Part shown: positions 51,809 through 60,146 of the stretch, in pieces | How positions within the stretch are numbered: the first letter of the stretch is position 1 | How the letters are laid out: each line of letters opens with the position of its first letter | Assembly (NCBI RefSeq): GCF_003148625.1 | Contig: NZ_QGGO01000021.1 | Span: forward strand, 31,842 to 95,841 | Reading direction: 5' to 3' | Length of the DNA: 64,000 nt | Origin: Arcicella aurantiaca | GTDB taxonomy: Bacteria; Bacteroidota; Bacteroidia; Cytophagales; Spirosomataceae | Made by a program: the position numbers and the translations under genes | Notes under the pieces: model-generated | What the model was told of the DNA's origin: nothing | Seen by the model: the letters and a program-made list of their open reading frames with translations, nothing else | Database searches by the model: none

Positions 51809-52066
51809 ATGGAATTAAACCCTTCTAACGCTGGCGGGCGTGAAATTGAATTTACTCGTCAAGAAATTAAAGTCCTCAAATTAGCTGCTGACGGACTCCT
51901 AAACAAAGAAATTACTGATAACCTCAAAATTGCGGAAACCACTGTAAAACGCCACCGACAAAACTGTATGAGTAAGTTGGGTATTAAAGGAAAACAAGCC
52001 ATGAATAGATTTTTGATGAAACTTAATACACAAAATATTAACCAAGTACCACAAAATTGGTACTAA
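51809..52066 (+). CDS. Stand-alone LuxR-type HTH protein
   Basis: The 85-residue protein consists almost wholly of a GerE/LuxR helix-turn-helix: FTRQEIKVLKLAADGLLNKE, ITDNLKIAETTVKRHRQNCM and SKLGIKGKQAMNRFL. It has no receiver or ligand domain, so it resembles GerE-type single-domain regulators. It has its own consensus promoter. The next gene is a lipoprotein with a 178-bp leader, which it may control; this is inference from position. The HTH includes the conserved residues for DNA contact, so it should bind DNA. Confidence 0.85.
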   Translation: MELNPSNAGGREIEFTRQEIKVLKLAADGLLNKEITDNLKIAETTVKRHRQNCMSKLGIKGKQAMNRFLMKLNTQNINQVPQNWY

Positions 52067-52244
52067 AATGGTACTTTGGTAGTATTTACTTTGGGAGGAA
52101 TGTCTTGCAAATTTGTAATGTTATTGCAATGACAAAGGCGGAATCTGAAAAGCCTTAAAGAGAGTAAGAAAAATGCCCCACCACAGTTTGGAGACCGAAG
52201 GAGGGGCAATAGTCTCATGTTTCACATAAAACCAAAGTAAAAGT

Positions 52245-52937
52245 ATGAAAAATTTATTTTCAAAGCTATCTTTGATAGCTGTATTATTGGCTGTATTTTT
52301 TACTTCTTGTCAGAAAGAAGATGTTTCAGCACTTACTGAAGGAGATAAACCTTCTGCTGCAAGAAAGGCAGATATATTAGCCGAACCTACTTTTTATAAC
52401 GTTATTTACAACCCTGATAACGGTGATGTTACGGTTGACCAATATCTGAAAAGAGCAAGGAAAAACTTAATACCACAATTAGGAAGTGCAAGTGTTTTAA
52501 TGAAAAACCTTGACTCTTGGGCAAATAGTAAGCCATCTGCTGTTAGACCCGATGCTCTTGCTTTTGTAAGTGATATTAATAATCCTGCTTATTGGCCTGT
52601 TCGTGTAAATTTTAATGGTAAACAATGTGTTGTTTTTAGAGGAGGAAGTTCATTTGTGCCAAGAGACCCTTCAACTCCTACTGGAACAGATGGTGATTAT
52701 AGAATAAATAGTGCTAATGGACTTGTACGGACAGAATATGGTCTTTCGTTAGAACTGGATTATAATAAGCCTTATATATCAGGAAATGGGTATAAAATTA
52801 CCTACTTGCCGTCAAGTTTGAAAATTATCCAACGAGGTGTTCGACCAGACCATTTTGAGATTGTTTCGACACAAGAAATCAGTGTAACACAGTACAAATC
52901 GCTCTTATCTCAAATTCAATCAGCAGCAGCACAATAA
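52245..52937 (+). CDS. Lipoprotein of unknown function
   Basis: The 230-residue protein has a lipoprotein signal (VFFTSC, Cys about residue 22) and a soluble domain without recognised motifs. Segments such as YNPDNGDVTVDQYLKRARKN and YWPVRVNFNGKQCVVFRGG suggest a secreted alpha/beta fold, and the end carries QISVTQYKSLLSQIQSAAA-like helices. The 178-bp leader holds a GC-rich hairpin (tgcccc 52174-52179 with ggggca 52203-52208). It lies downstream of the HTH-only regulator and upstream of a 113-residue soluble protein 30 bp away, so these probably form one transcription unit. Confidence 0.75.
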   Translation: MKNLFSKLSLIAVLLAVFFTSCQKEDVSALTEGDKPSAARKADILAEPTFYNVIYNPDNGDVTVDQYLKRARKNLIPQLGSASVLMKNLDSWANSKPSAVRPDALAFVSDINNPAYWPVRVNFNGKQCVVFRGGSSFVPRDPSTPTGTDGDYRINSANGLVRTEYGLSLELDYNKPYISGNGYKITYLPSSLKIIQRGVRPDHFEIVSTQEISVTQYKSLLSQIQSAAAQ

Positions 52938-52967
52938 AAATCAATAAACATAATTTTTATTTGCTTT

Positions 52968-53309
52968 ATGAAACTTTACAATATGAAAGAAAGCAAAAAA
53001 ATACAAGTAACAGTTATTGGATACTTAGGCAATGAACCGTCTGAATGGATAAAATGTACTTTTAAAGATTATTATGGTAACAGTTGGGATATAACCATAA
53101 AAGATTGCGATATATCAGGGAGTTGGGAAAGACAAGAAGTGCAATTTCCTGTAATAGGTTATCTTCATGGTCATGTTATTAATCAGATAAAAGAAAATAG
53201 AGAAACTATTTTTGAATTTGATGCTGACATAAGTGGTAGCCGAAAACTTAATGGAGAAATAATTTCTGAAACTGTTTTTATGATTTCTGAAAAGAATATA
53301 TTGTCTTAA
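52968..53309 (+). CDS. Small soluble protein of unknown function
   Basis: The 113-residue product (an in-frame ATG five codons later is an alternative start) has no signal peptide or membrane helix. It is beta-rich: KIQVTVIGYLGNEPSEWIKC, YYGNSWDITIKDCDISGSWE, GYLHGHVINQIKENRETIFE. A small beta-barrel or OB-like fold is plausible. No family is recognised. It follows the lipoprotein by 30 bp and ends at a terminator, so the two are co-expressed; a secreted protein with a cytoplasmic partner, as in toxin/immunity pairs, is possible but unsupported. Confidence 0.7.
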   Translation: MKLYNMKESKKIQVTVIGYLGNEPSEWIKCTFKDYYGNSWDITIKDCDISGSWERQEVQFPVIGYLHGHVINQIKENRETIFEFDADISGSRKLNGEIISETVFMISEKNILS

Positions 53310-53355
53310 TTTTATGAAAGGCTTTAAAAAAGTTAAGTACAAATTAACAATTCCC

Positions 53356-53390
53356 AAAAAAACGTTGCCCCAAAAGGACAACGTTTTTTT
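53356..53390 (+). terminator. Rho-independent terminator after the 113-residue gene
   Basis: A 12-bp perfect stem (53356-53367 with 53379-53390), extended by two further G-C pairs, lies between an A-run and a T-run. Confidence 0.87.
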
Positions 53391-53411
53391 ACGCCCAAAA
53401 AATAAATTTGT

Positions 53412-53469
53412 TATGCTTGCATACTATATTATTTGTCATTATTTTTACATAAAATTGTATGCAAGCATA
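53412..53469. promoter_or_regulatory. Twin operator-like dyads upstream of acyl-CoA dehydrogenase
   Basis: Two 12-bp near-palindromes of the form TATGCnnGCATA (53412-53423 and 53458-53469) lie 46 bp apart centre to centre. With one flanking base each, they are exact inverted repeats of each other. They end 17 bp before the start codon, a good position for a repressor; TetR- or MarR-type proteins use such sites in fatty-acid degradation. Confidence 0.6.
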
Positions 53470-53486
53470 GCAAATCTATTAAAACA

Positions 53487-55298
53487 ATGGCACAGCAATA
53501 TTCACGTCGTAACCTCGACTTTATGTTAAAGGAAGTTCTCAATGTTGCAGAGCTTACTAAATATCCTTATTTCCAAGACTATACGCCAGATATGTTTGAT
53601 ATGGTTTTGGATACCAATGAAGAAATTGCCGACAAAATTCTTCGCCCAGCTTATGTTTCTTCCGACCGCAATCAGCCCGAATTAGTGAATGGACAAGTAA
53701 AAGTACATCCAGCCGTGAGAGATTACGTGAAGGCGATGGGTGATGCAGGTTTGATTGGAGCAATGTTTAAATATGAACATGGTGGGCAACAATTACCAAC
53801 AACTGTTGGGGCTGCTGCTGAGATGATTCGTGGCTCCGCTCATAATGCTTTTGTGATGTTTACGGGTTTGACATCGGGTTCATCACATTTGATTTATTCT
53901 TTTGGTTCGGATGAATTAAAAGAAAAGTTTGCCAACAAAATGGTGGATGGAACGTGGACGGGTTCTATGTGTTTGACCGAACCACAAGCAGGAAGTTCAT
54001 TGTCAGACGTAATTACAACCGCTTCACCACAAGCGGATGGGACTTTCAAAATAAAAGGACAAAAAGTATTTATTTCTGCGGGCGACCATGACATTGCCGA
54101 TAACATTGTTCACTTAGTTTTGGCTCGTATTGATGGAGCCCCATTGGGAACGAAAGGAATTTCATTGTTTGTTGTGCCAAAATTTAGAGATAATGGAAGT
54201 GGCTCATATACAGAAGATAACGACGTAATTTCAACGGGAATTTATCACAAAATGGGGCAGAAAGCTACCCCAGCTATGCACCTGACTTTTGGCGATAAAG
54301 ATAATTCGGTTGGTTATTTGGTTGGAGAACCTAATCAAGGTTTGAAATATATGTTCCAAATGATGAACGAAGCACGTTTGGGCGTAGGCATGGGCGGAAC
54401 TTATATTGCTTCTGCGGCTTATTATGCTTCATTGGAATATGCCAAAGAACGCCCACAAGGAAGACGTTTGAATAATAAAGATTTAACCGAAGGACAAACA
54501 TTCATCATCAATCACCCTGATGTAAAACGGATGTTGTTGTTCCAAAAAGCCATTGTTGAAGGTTCTTTGGGCTTATTAATGGAATGTTATCTCTGGGAAG
54601 ATATGATTAATGCTCTCGGACGAAATTCTGAAGAAGCAAAACCATATCAATTAATGCTCGATTTGATGACTACTGTTGCCAAAACGTATCCTGCCGAAAT
54701 GGGAATCAAAGCCGTAAATGAAGGTTTACAAGTATTTGGGGGTTATGGTTATACCGAAGATTTCCCATTAGAACAAATGGCTCGTGACGTACGGATTATG
54801 TCAATTTATGAAGGAACGACGGGTATTCACTCATTAAATCTTTTGGGACGTGGAATCACTGCAAATGGTGGAAAAGCTCCTCAATTGTTGTTCGGGGAAA
54901 TCATGAAAACCATTGAAGAGTCGAAAACACACGAAGATTTAAAACCTTACGCCGAGAAATTAGAAAAAGAATTAGGTCGCCTTCAAAAAGTAACGATGCA
55001 CCTTTTGGGAATCGCAGCGAAGGGAGATAACGAAGTTTTCTTAGCTGATGCCAATTTATACATGGACTTCTTCGGAATTGTGGCAGTCGCTTGGATTTGG
55101 TTGAAACAAGGAATTGTAGCAAAAAATGCTTTGGTAAGTAACAACCAAGAAGGAGACGAATTAGCATTTTATGAATCGAAAATTCACACAATGAAATTCT
55201 TTTTCCATTATGAGTTAATCAAAACCTTGAGTTTATCTGCTCGTTTATTAGATACTGAAGTTTTGACAATCAACCAAGAAATCGAATTTGCCATATAA
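53487..55298 (+). CDS. Acyl-CoA dehydrogenase family protein
   Basis: I start at the ATG at 53487 (603 residues, MAQQYSRRNLDFMLKEV); the upstream frame runs through the twin operator. The fold follows acyl-CoA dehydrogenases of the 600-residue type: N-terminal helical domain, FAD-binding middle with MCLTEPQAGSSLSDV and FKIKGQKVFISAGDHD, C-terminal helical part with MNEARLGVGMG and the QVFGGYGYTEDFPLEQMARD motif with IYEGTTGIHSLNLL. It oxidises an acyl-CoA to the 2-enoyl-CoA, with electrons passed to ETF. It is a single gene with its own terminator, probably regulated by a fatty-acid-responsive repressor at the twin dyads. Confidence 0.94.
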   Translation: MAQQYSRRNLDFMLKEVLNVAELTKYPYFQDYTPDMFDMVLDTNEEIADKILRPAYVSSDRNQPELVNGQVKVHPAVRDYVKAMGDAGLIGAMFKYEHGGQQLPTTVGAAAEMIRGSAHNAFVMFTGLTSGSSHLIYSFGSDELKEKFANKMVDGTWTGSMCLTEPQAGSSLSDVITTASPQADGTFKIKGQKVFISAGDHDIADNIVHLVLARIDGAPLGTKGISLFVVPKFRDNGSGSYTEDNDVISTGIYHKMGQKATPAMHLTFGDKDNSVGYLVGEPNQGLKYMFQMMNEARLGVGMGGTYIASAAYYASLEYAKERPQGRRLNNKDLTEGQTFIINHPDVKRMLLFQKAIVEGSLGLLMECYLWEDMINALGRNSEEAKPYQLMLDLMTTVAKTYPAEMGIKAVNEGLQVFGGYGYTEDFPLEQMARDVRIMSIYEGTTGIHSLNLLGRGITANGGKAPQLLFGEIMKTIEESKTHEDLKPYAEKLEKELGRLQKVTMHLLGIAAKGDNEVFLADANLYMDFFGIVAVAWIWLKQGIVAKNALVSNNQEGDELAFYESKIHTMKFFFHYELIKTLSLSARLLDTEVLTINQEIEFAI

Positions 55299-55333
55299 CT
55301 TTTTTAAATTATCACGCACATCAATAAATTATG

Positions 55334-55361
55334 AATCCCTGCTCCAAGCAGGGATTTTTTT
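55334..55361. terminator. Terminator between acyl-CoA dehydrogenase and DUF1684
   Basis: A 10-bp perfect stem (55334-55343 with 55347-55356) with T-tract serves the plus-strand gene. The T-tract reaches the stop codon of the convergent DUF1684 gene. Confidence 0.87.
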
Positions 55362-55977
55362 ATTGTCTTTCCCCAACTTTTAAAGCCAAATTTAAGAAGT
55401 TTTCAGCAGGCGTTATTGGGCAAGTATAAGTCTCATTATAAGCACAATATGGCTGATATGCTTTGTTGAAATCTATCTCAATTTGATTGTTTTTTACGTC
55501 ATTAACCCCAAAATCTAAGTATCTGCCTGCACCATAAGTTTCCTTATTAGAAGTTAAATCTTTGAAAGGTAAAAATAGATTTCCTTCTGGCGTTTTGAAT
55601 ATTTTTAAAGAATATTTTTTGCCCTCAATTTCAAAAGATACATTGCCATAAGCTTCGTATTCTTCGGCACTTCCGTCAGTCATAGAAATATTAATGGTTT
55701 GGTCGGATGCAAATTTATCCAATGTGCCAATAACCTTAAAATTTGGATTTATCTCAAAATATTTTAAACCCGAAAAAGTTGCTTTTTCTTTTATAGGAGA
55801 TTCTTTATCAGTTTTAAGAAAATCATCTTTTTGTTTTCTTAAATCTTGAATGGTTGTAAGGTATTCATTATCACCAGTTTGTGGCGACTGAGGCGTTTCA
55901 TTACCCGTTAATGAATATAGAATAATCGCAATTAAAACGGCTATAACCGAGAAGAGGAAAAATTTATTCTTGAACAT
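55360..55977 (-). CDS. DUF1684 protein
   Basis: The 205-residue protein has one N-terminal membrane segment (about 6-24, could be an uncleaved anchor). The DUF1684 domain has the family signature near the C-terminus: NKETYGAGRYLDFG, QIEIDFNKAYQPYCAYNE and TCPITPAENFLNLALKVGE. The Cys-Ala-Tyr-Asn and Cys-Pro pair are invariant in this family. No activity has been established that I can state with confidence. It is a single gene, predicted to be exported or membrane-anchored, convergent with the acyl-CoA dehydrogenase. Confidence 0.9.
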   Translation of the reverse strand: MFKNKFFLFSVIAVLIAIILYSLTGNETPQSPQTGDNEYLTTIQDLRKQKDDFLKTDKESPIKEKATFSGLKYFEINPNFKVIGTLDKFASDQTINISMTDGSAEEYEAYGNVSFEIEGKKYSLKIFKTPEGNLFLPFKDLTSNKETYGAGRYLDFGVNDVKNNQIEIDFNKAYQPYCAYNETYTCPITPAENFLNLALKVGERQ

Positions 55978-56183
55978 AAAATCTGATTTTTTGACAAATG
56001 TAATAACGCTGAATGAAAATCCGTATTCTATTAAATACTAACTTGCACCCCGAAAATAAATTAATGGAATTAGAGTTGAATGGGTTTAAAGTAAATACAC
56101 ATTAGAACATCCTTCGGAGGATATTCAAATGTATATAAGTAAGAAGAACAAATTAATTGATATTATAAATATTTACGTCAAAT

Positions 56184-56246
56184 TGTAGGGGCGTATCGCA
56201 TACGCCCACATTCTGACCATTTGGGCGTATGCGATACGCCCCTACA
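56184..56246. repeat. Perfect GC-rich palindromic repeat (ggcgtatcgcatacgcc family)
   Basis: Arms of 25 bp (56184-56208 and 56222-56246) are exact reverse complements around a 13-nt loop, in an AT-rich 347-bp spacer that holds no gene. A diverged copy is at 3545-3609. Confidence 0.9.
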
Positions 56247-56324
56247 TAATATCAAATAATTTATTTCTAACACTTAGCTTAACAAACTATTTCACCTAAA
56301 TTCTAAATACCAAACCCCAAAATC

Positions 56325-56909
56325 ATGTTTACAGGAATAGTTGAGGCCGTAGGCGAATTAAAAAATATTAAACCAGAAGGTACAAATATTACTTTCACTT
56401 TTACTTGTCCATTCACCAATGAACTCAAAATCGACCAAAGTCTTGCCCATAATGGCGTTTGTTTGACCGTCATTGATATTCAAGGAAATGAATATTCTGT
56501 AACGGCAATTGATGAGACTTTACAAAAGACAAATCTTGGTAAATTACAAATCGGCAGTAAAGTAAATCTTGAAAGATGTATGCCAGCTCATGGGCGTTTT
56601 GATGGGCATATTGTACAAGGACACGTTGACCAAACAGGAGTTGTTACGGCTATTACTGAACAAGATGGTTCTTGGCTTTTTGACTTTGAATATTCACCCG
56701 ATGAACAAAATGTAACGGTCGAAAAAGGCTCAATTTGCATCAATGGAACAAGTTTGACCGTTTTCAATTCTGGAATTAATACTTTCAGAGTAGCCATTAT
56801 TCCATATACTTACGAAAATACCGTTTTTCATACTTTCAAAGTTGGCGATGTGGTGAACTTGGAGTTCGATATTGTTGGAAAGTATATCAAAAAAATGCTA
56901 AAAATGTAA
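56325..56909 (+). CDS. ribE: Riboflavin synthase alpha chain
   Basis: The 194-residue protein has the two tandem lumazine-binding domains: MFTGIVEAVGEL with LAHNGVCLTV in the first and the MPAHGRFDGHIVQGHVDQTG region opening the second, with CINGTSLTV. It joins two lumazine molecules to give riboflavin. It is a single gene; no other rib genes are near, and I see no FMN riboswitch (RFN element) in the 78 bp between the palindrome and the start. Its TAA stop is the first triplet of a 28-bp tandem repeat array. Confidence 0.95.
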   Translation: MFTGIVEAVGELKNIKPEGTNITFTFTCPFTNELKIDQSLAHNGVCLTVIDIQGNEYSVTAIDETLQKTNLGKLQIGSKVNLERCMPAHGRFDGHIVQGHVDQTGVVTAITEQDGSWLFDFEYSPDEQNVTVEKGSICINGTSLTVFNSGINTFRVAIIPYTYENTVFHTFKVGDVVNLEFDIVGKYIKKMLKM

Positions 56910-57047
56910 CACAGACTTCAGCCTGTACAGAAAGTAACCCAGGCTTTAGTCTGTACAGAAAGTAACCCAGACTTTAGTCTGTACAGAAAGTAATCCAGAC
57001 TGAAGCCTGTACAGAAAGTAACCCAGACTTCAGTCTGTAAATAACCC
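56907..57047 (+). repeat. 28-bp palindromic tandem repeat array anchored on the ribE stop codon
   Basis: Five 28-bp units, each beginning with TAA and carrying a cagacttTAGtctgt-like dyad, start at 56907, 56935, 56963, 56991 and 57019. The first TAA is the ribE stop. Unit length is 4 x 7 and not a multiple of 3. The same dyad is found at 40721-40773 and 47911-47968. Confidence 0.93.
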
Positions 57048-57090
57048 ATAAAATTTGAAATGATAGTAGCCTAAAACTATCAAACAACCT

Positions 57091-58989
57091 ATGAAGAAAC
57101 TTTTGTTTTTCTTGCTCATCACTTTATCCGCCAATAGTTTTTCACAAAATCCAATTCATATTATTCCAGAACCTTCTTCTATGCAAAAGCAAGCGGGGGA
57201 ATTTATCTTAACGAAAGATACCAAAATCAATATTCCAACGGCAAATACTGAGGTCAGAAATGTGGCTCAGTTTTTTGCCGAAAGTATCAGTTTGCCTACT
57301 GGAATCAAATTGAGTATTGCTGAAAACATTAAATTCCATGCTTCAAAAACTATCAATTTTATTTTAGATGAAAAAATGTTGGCGGCTCCCGACCAATATA
57401 CCCTGACTGTTACCCCTAAATTCATTGATATTAAGGCACATAGTCCACAAGGAATGTTTTATGCTGTTCAGACTTTATTGCAATTATTTCCCAAACAAAT
57501 TGAAAATAATTCATTACAAAAAGTCGTTTGGAAAGCCCCTGCGGTCAAAATTACCGATGCTCCACGTTATGGTTGGAGAGGAATTATGTTAGATGTTAGT
57601 CGTCATTTTTTCCCGAAAGAATACATTAAAAAGTTCATCGACCAATTAGCACGCTTAAAATTTAATACTTTTCATTGGCATTTAACCGACGACCAAGGCT
57701 GGCGAATTGAGATAAAATCGTATCCAAAATTAACTTCCGTAGGGGCGTGGCGTGTGCAACGTACAGGTAAATGGTGGGAGCGTGAGCCTCCAAAACCAGA
57801 AGAAGAACGTTCTTATGGCGGTTTTTATACACAAGAAGATATTCGAGAAATTGTACAATATGCCCAAGAACGATTCATTACTATTCTGCCCGAAGTGGAT
57901 GTTCCAGGGCATTCCTTAGCCATTTTGGCGGCATACCCAGAATTTTCATGTGGAGGAGGTAAATTTGAAGTAAATGCAGGAACGAAATTTTATAAAGATG
58001 TAGAAAACACGCTTTGTCCTTCCAACGAGCAAGTGTATGTTTTCTTAGATAAAGTTTTTGGAGAAATAGCTCCACTTTTCCCAAACCCTTACATTCATAT
58101 CGGTGGCGATGAAGCATACAGAGGTTTTTGGGATAAAAGTGCTGAATGTCAGGCTTTAATGAAAAGGGAAGGACTGAAAAATCAGGAAGAATTGCAGAGC
58201 TATTTTATTAAAAGAGTTGAAAAAATCGTTCAATCAAAAGGTAAAAGAATCATCGGTTGGGACGAAATTCTGGAAGGCGGACTCGCTCCCGATGCCACCG
58301 TGATGTCTTGGCGTGGAATGAAAGGAGGAATTGCTGCTGCAAAACAAAATCACCAAGTTGTAATGACACCTTCTGACTATGTTTATCTCGACCTCTATCA
58401 AGGCGACCCCAACGTTGAACCTGTTACTTACGGAATGGCTCGCTTGAAAAAGACTTATAGTTTTGACCCTACTCCCAAAGGCGTGGAGGAAAGATTAATT
58501 TTAGGAGGACAAGGCAACCTTTGGACAGAATCTGTACCCACAACTCGACATTTAGAATACATGGTTTATCCTCGTGCATTTGCCGTAGCGGAGGCATTAT
58601 GGAGTCCGAAAGAGAAAAAGAATTGGCAATTTTTTACCAAGAAATTAGAAACACACTTTTCACGTATGGACGAAGCCAAACTGAATTATGCCCTCAGTAT
58701 GTACGATGCCATTGTGAGAACCGAAAAAGATGCAACAGGAAAACTCAAAATTGAGTTAACAACAGAGATTGAAGGCTTAGATATTTATTATACTTTCGAC
58801 GGAACAAATGCGGATAATTATTCCTCAAAATATCAAGGCACAATGTTAGACATTCCAAAAAGTGCTACCACATTAAAAGTGATAACCTACCAAAATAATA
58901 AACCCAAAGGCAAACAAATTTCTTTATCCATGAAGGATTTGCAAGACAGAGTTGGTAGATATAAAATGTTTACAGAGATTTCCGAATAA
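57091..58989 (+). CDS. Secreted beta-N-acetylhexosaminidase (GH20)
   Basis: The 632-residue enzyme has a signal peptide (about 1-18, ending NSFSQ). A GH20 N-terminal beta/alpha domain (about 20-155), the catalytic TIM barrel (about 160-510) with RYGWRGIMLDVSRHFFPKEY, FHWHLTDDQGWRIEIKSYP and the Asp-Glu catalytic pair in YIHIGGDEAYRG (Asp340, Glu341), and a C-terminal beta domain follow. It removes terminal GlcNAc or GalNAc from chitin oligomers or glycans by substrate-assisted catalysis. It is exported and could feed the uptake systems of this window. It is followed by a terminator and preceded by the 28-bp repeat array, which leaves a 44-bp leader. Confidence 0.94.
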   Translation: MKKLLFFLLITLSANSFSQNPIHIIPEPSSMQKQAGEFILTKDTKINIPTANTEVRNVAQFFAESISLPTGIKLSIAENIKFHASKTINFILDEKMLAAPDQYTLTVTPKFIDIKAHSPQGMFYAVQTLLQLFPKQIENNSLQKVVWKAPAVKITDAPRYGWRGIMLDVSRHFFPKEYIKKFIDQLARLKFNTFHWHLTDDQGWRIEIKSYPKLTSVGAWRVQRTGKWWEREPPKPEEERSYGGFYTQEDIREIVQYAQERFITILPEVDVPGHSLAILAAYPEFSCGGGKFEVNAGTKFYKDVENTLCPSNEQVYVFLDKVFGEIAPLFPNPYIHIGGDEAYRGFWDKSAECQALMKREGLKNQEELQSYFIKRVEKIVQSKGKRIIGWDEILEGGLAPDATVMSWRGMKGGIAAAKQNHQVVMTPSDYVYLDLYQGDPNVEPVTYGMARLKKTYSFDPTPKGVEERLILGGQGNLWTESVPTTRHLEYMVYPRAFAVAEALWSPKEKKNWQFFTKKLETHFSRMDEAKLNYALSMYDAIVRTEKDATGKLKIELTTEIEGLDIYYTFDGTNADNYSSKYQGTMLDIPKSATTLKVITYQNNKPKGKQISLSMKDLQDRVGRYKMFTEISE

Positions 58990-59010
58990 TTACGAATATA
59001 ACCTAAAACC

Positions 59011-59057
59011 ATACCGTAGAATTACCTGATTTATAGGGTAATTCTACGGTATTTTTG
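59011..59057 (+). terminator. Rho-independent terminator after the GH20 gene
   Basis: A perfect 16-bp stem (59011-59026 with 59037-59052) is followed by T's, 21 bp after the stop. Confidence 0.9.
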
Positions 59058-59133
59058 TTACTTTTCTTGATAATACTATGTCTTATTCATAGCTTAGTAA
59101 TATTATTTAACCCTTTAATATCACTAATTAACA

Positions 59134-59439
59134 ATGGCTAAGTTTATCACCAGTCAGGATAATCCTGAAGAACACGAAAAAGCGATGGGTCTTGTTCAGA
59201 ACTATCAAGTTTCAAAAAAAGATAATTCGATTGATGCACATTTTGTAAGTAAAGCTGCATTACAACAATTTCTTGATAATCCAGATTTTGAAGCGTTTAA
59301 AGTTCACCATGCCAGAGCAGAAGACGGAACACGTACCGTAGTTTTGGAAGGCTTAAATGCTAAAGGCGAAAGCTTAAACACATTTGTTAGCGAATTACCA
59401 ACTTGTCCACCTGCATGTAATTGGACAGACATATCATAA
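59134..59439 (+). CDS. Small protein with Cys-Pro-Pro-Ala-Cys tail, unknown function
   Basis: The 101-residue protein has no signal peptide. A helical, charged body (DNPEEHEKAMGLVQNYQVSK, KAALQQFLDNPDFEAFKVHH) leads into a beta part with TRTVVLEGLNAKGESLN, and the last residues are TCPPACNWTDIS with the only two cysteines. A short Cys-containing tail after a longer N-terminal body is seen in redox peptides and in precursor peptides of modified peptides, but no modification enzyme is adjacent. It lies 20 bp before the 7TM gene, so it is probably co-transcribed with that sensor. I do not assign a function. Confidence 0.75.
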   Translation: MAKFITSQDNPEEHEKAMGLVQNYQVSKKDNSIDAHFVSKAALQQFLDNPDFEAFKVHHARAEDGTRTVVLEGLNAKGESLNTFVSELPTCPPACNWTDIS

Positions 59440-59459
59440 GATAGACAATACCAAATTAA

Positions 59460-60146
59460 ATGTTAGAAATAATTTTAAATAGAATTCCGATAATCTATCT
59501 GTTTTCGTCTTCTATGTTGATAATTCCATTAATTATTGGAATTATCAACATTAAGGCAATAATGAGTACGCCATTAAAAATCATTTTCTTTTACTGTTGT
59601 ATATATATATGTTTCGAATCGGTGTCATGGTATTACGCTTTACATGGTTGGCAAAATCATTTTGTAGAGAATACTGTAAATTATTCAGATGTGATTATTT
59701 TGGGGTGTTTTTATGTTTATATACTAACCAATCCTTTACATAAAAAAATAGTCATAGGCATTATTATTATTGCAGTCATTACATTAATTATTTCTAACGT
59801 TTTTGGAATAAAAGATTATAATAGGATAGATTCATTTGCAAAAAGTTTTACAGACGTTATTATAATATTTCTGTCCTTAATTTTTTTCTATCAACTCTTA
59901 AATACACTTGAAATCCGTAATCTATTTCAATATTCATATTTTTGGATAAGTACCAGTTTATTAATTTACTTTTCTGGAATTTTCTTTATTAATATTTTTG
60001 CTGAATATATAACATTCAATAAAGATGAGTCAATAAAATTTTATTGGCATATCAAAGAATATCTAACAATTTTTCACCGCATTTTTATAGCAATAGGTCT
60101 ATGGTTCAGCACGACGCATCAACAATTAAATCCATCATCGAAATAG
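59460..60146 (+). CDS. Seven-helix membrane protein, probable separate sensor module
   Basis: The 228-residue protein has seven predicted membrane helices (about 9-27, 40-60, 73-90, 97-112, 125-143, 155-175 and 200-217) and very short loops. No enzymatic motif is visible. It resembles the membrane part of 7TM-type signalling kinases. A remnant kinase start (60101-60238) overlaps its end and the NarX-like kinase, which has only one helix and no sensor domain, follows. It may therefore sense a signal for that kinase; this is inference. It lies 20 bp after the small Cys-tail gene. Confidence 0.75.
   Translation: MLEIILNRIPIIYLFSSSMLIIPLIIGIINIKAIMSTPLKIIFFYCCIYICFESVSWYYALHGWQNHFVENTVNYSDVIILGCFYVYILTNPLHKKIVIGIIIIAVITLIISNVFGIKDYNRIDSFAKSFTDVIIIFLSLIFFYQLLNTLEIRNLFQYSYFWISTSLLIYFSGIFFINIFAEYITFNKDESIKFYWHIKEYLTIFHRIFIAIGLWFSTTHQQLNPSSK

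Noticed and set aside
52174..52208. GC hairpin with T-run on the minus strand as a terminator
   Set aside because: No minus-strand gene ends here; more likely a leader structure of the plus-strand lipoprotein gene.
56907..57047. Possible CRISPR array (regular 28-bp spacing)
   Set aside because: The 28 bp are the whole unit; there are no unique spacers, and no cas genes are present. It is a simple tandem palindromic repeat.
60044..60100. N-terminal 19 residues of the longer frame containing the kinase remnant
   Set aside because: This part is an alternative-frame reading of the 7TM gene; homology to the kinase starts only after the ATG at 60101.
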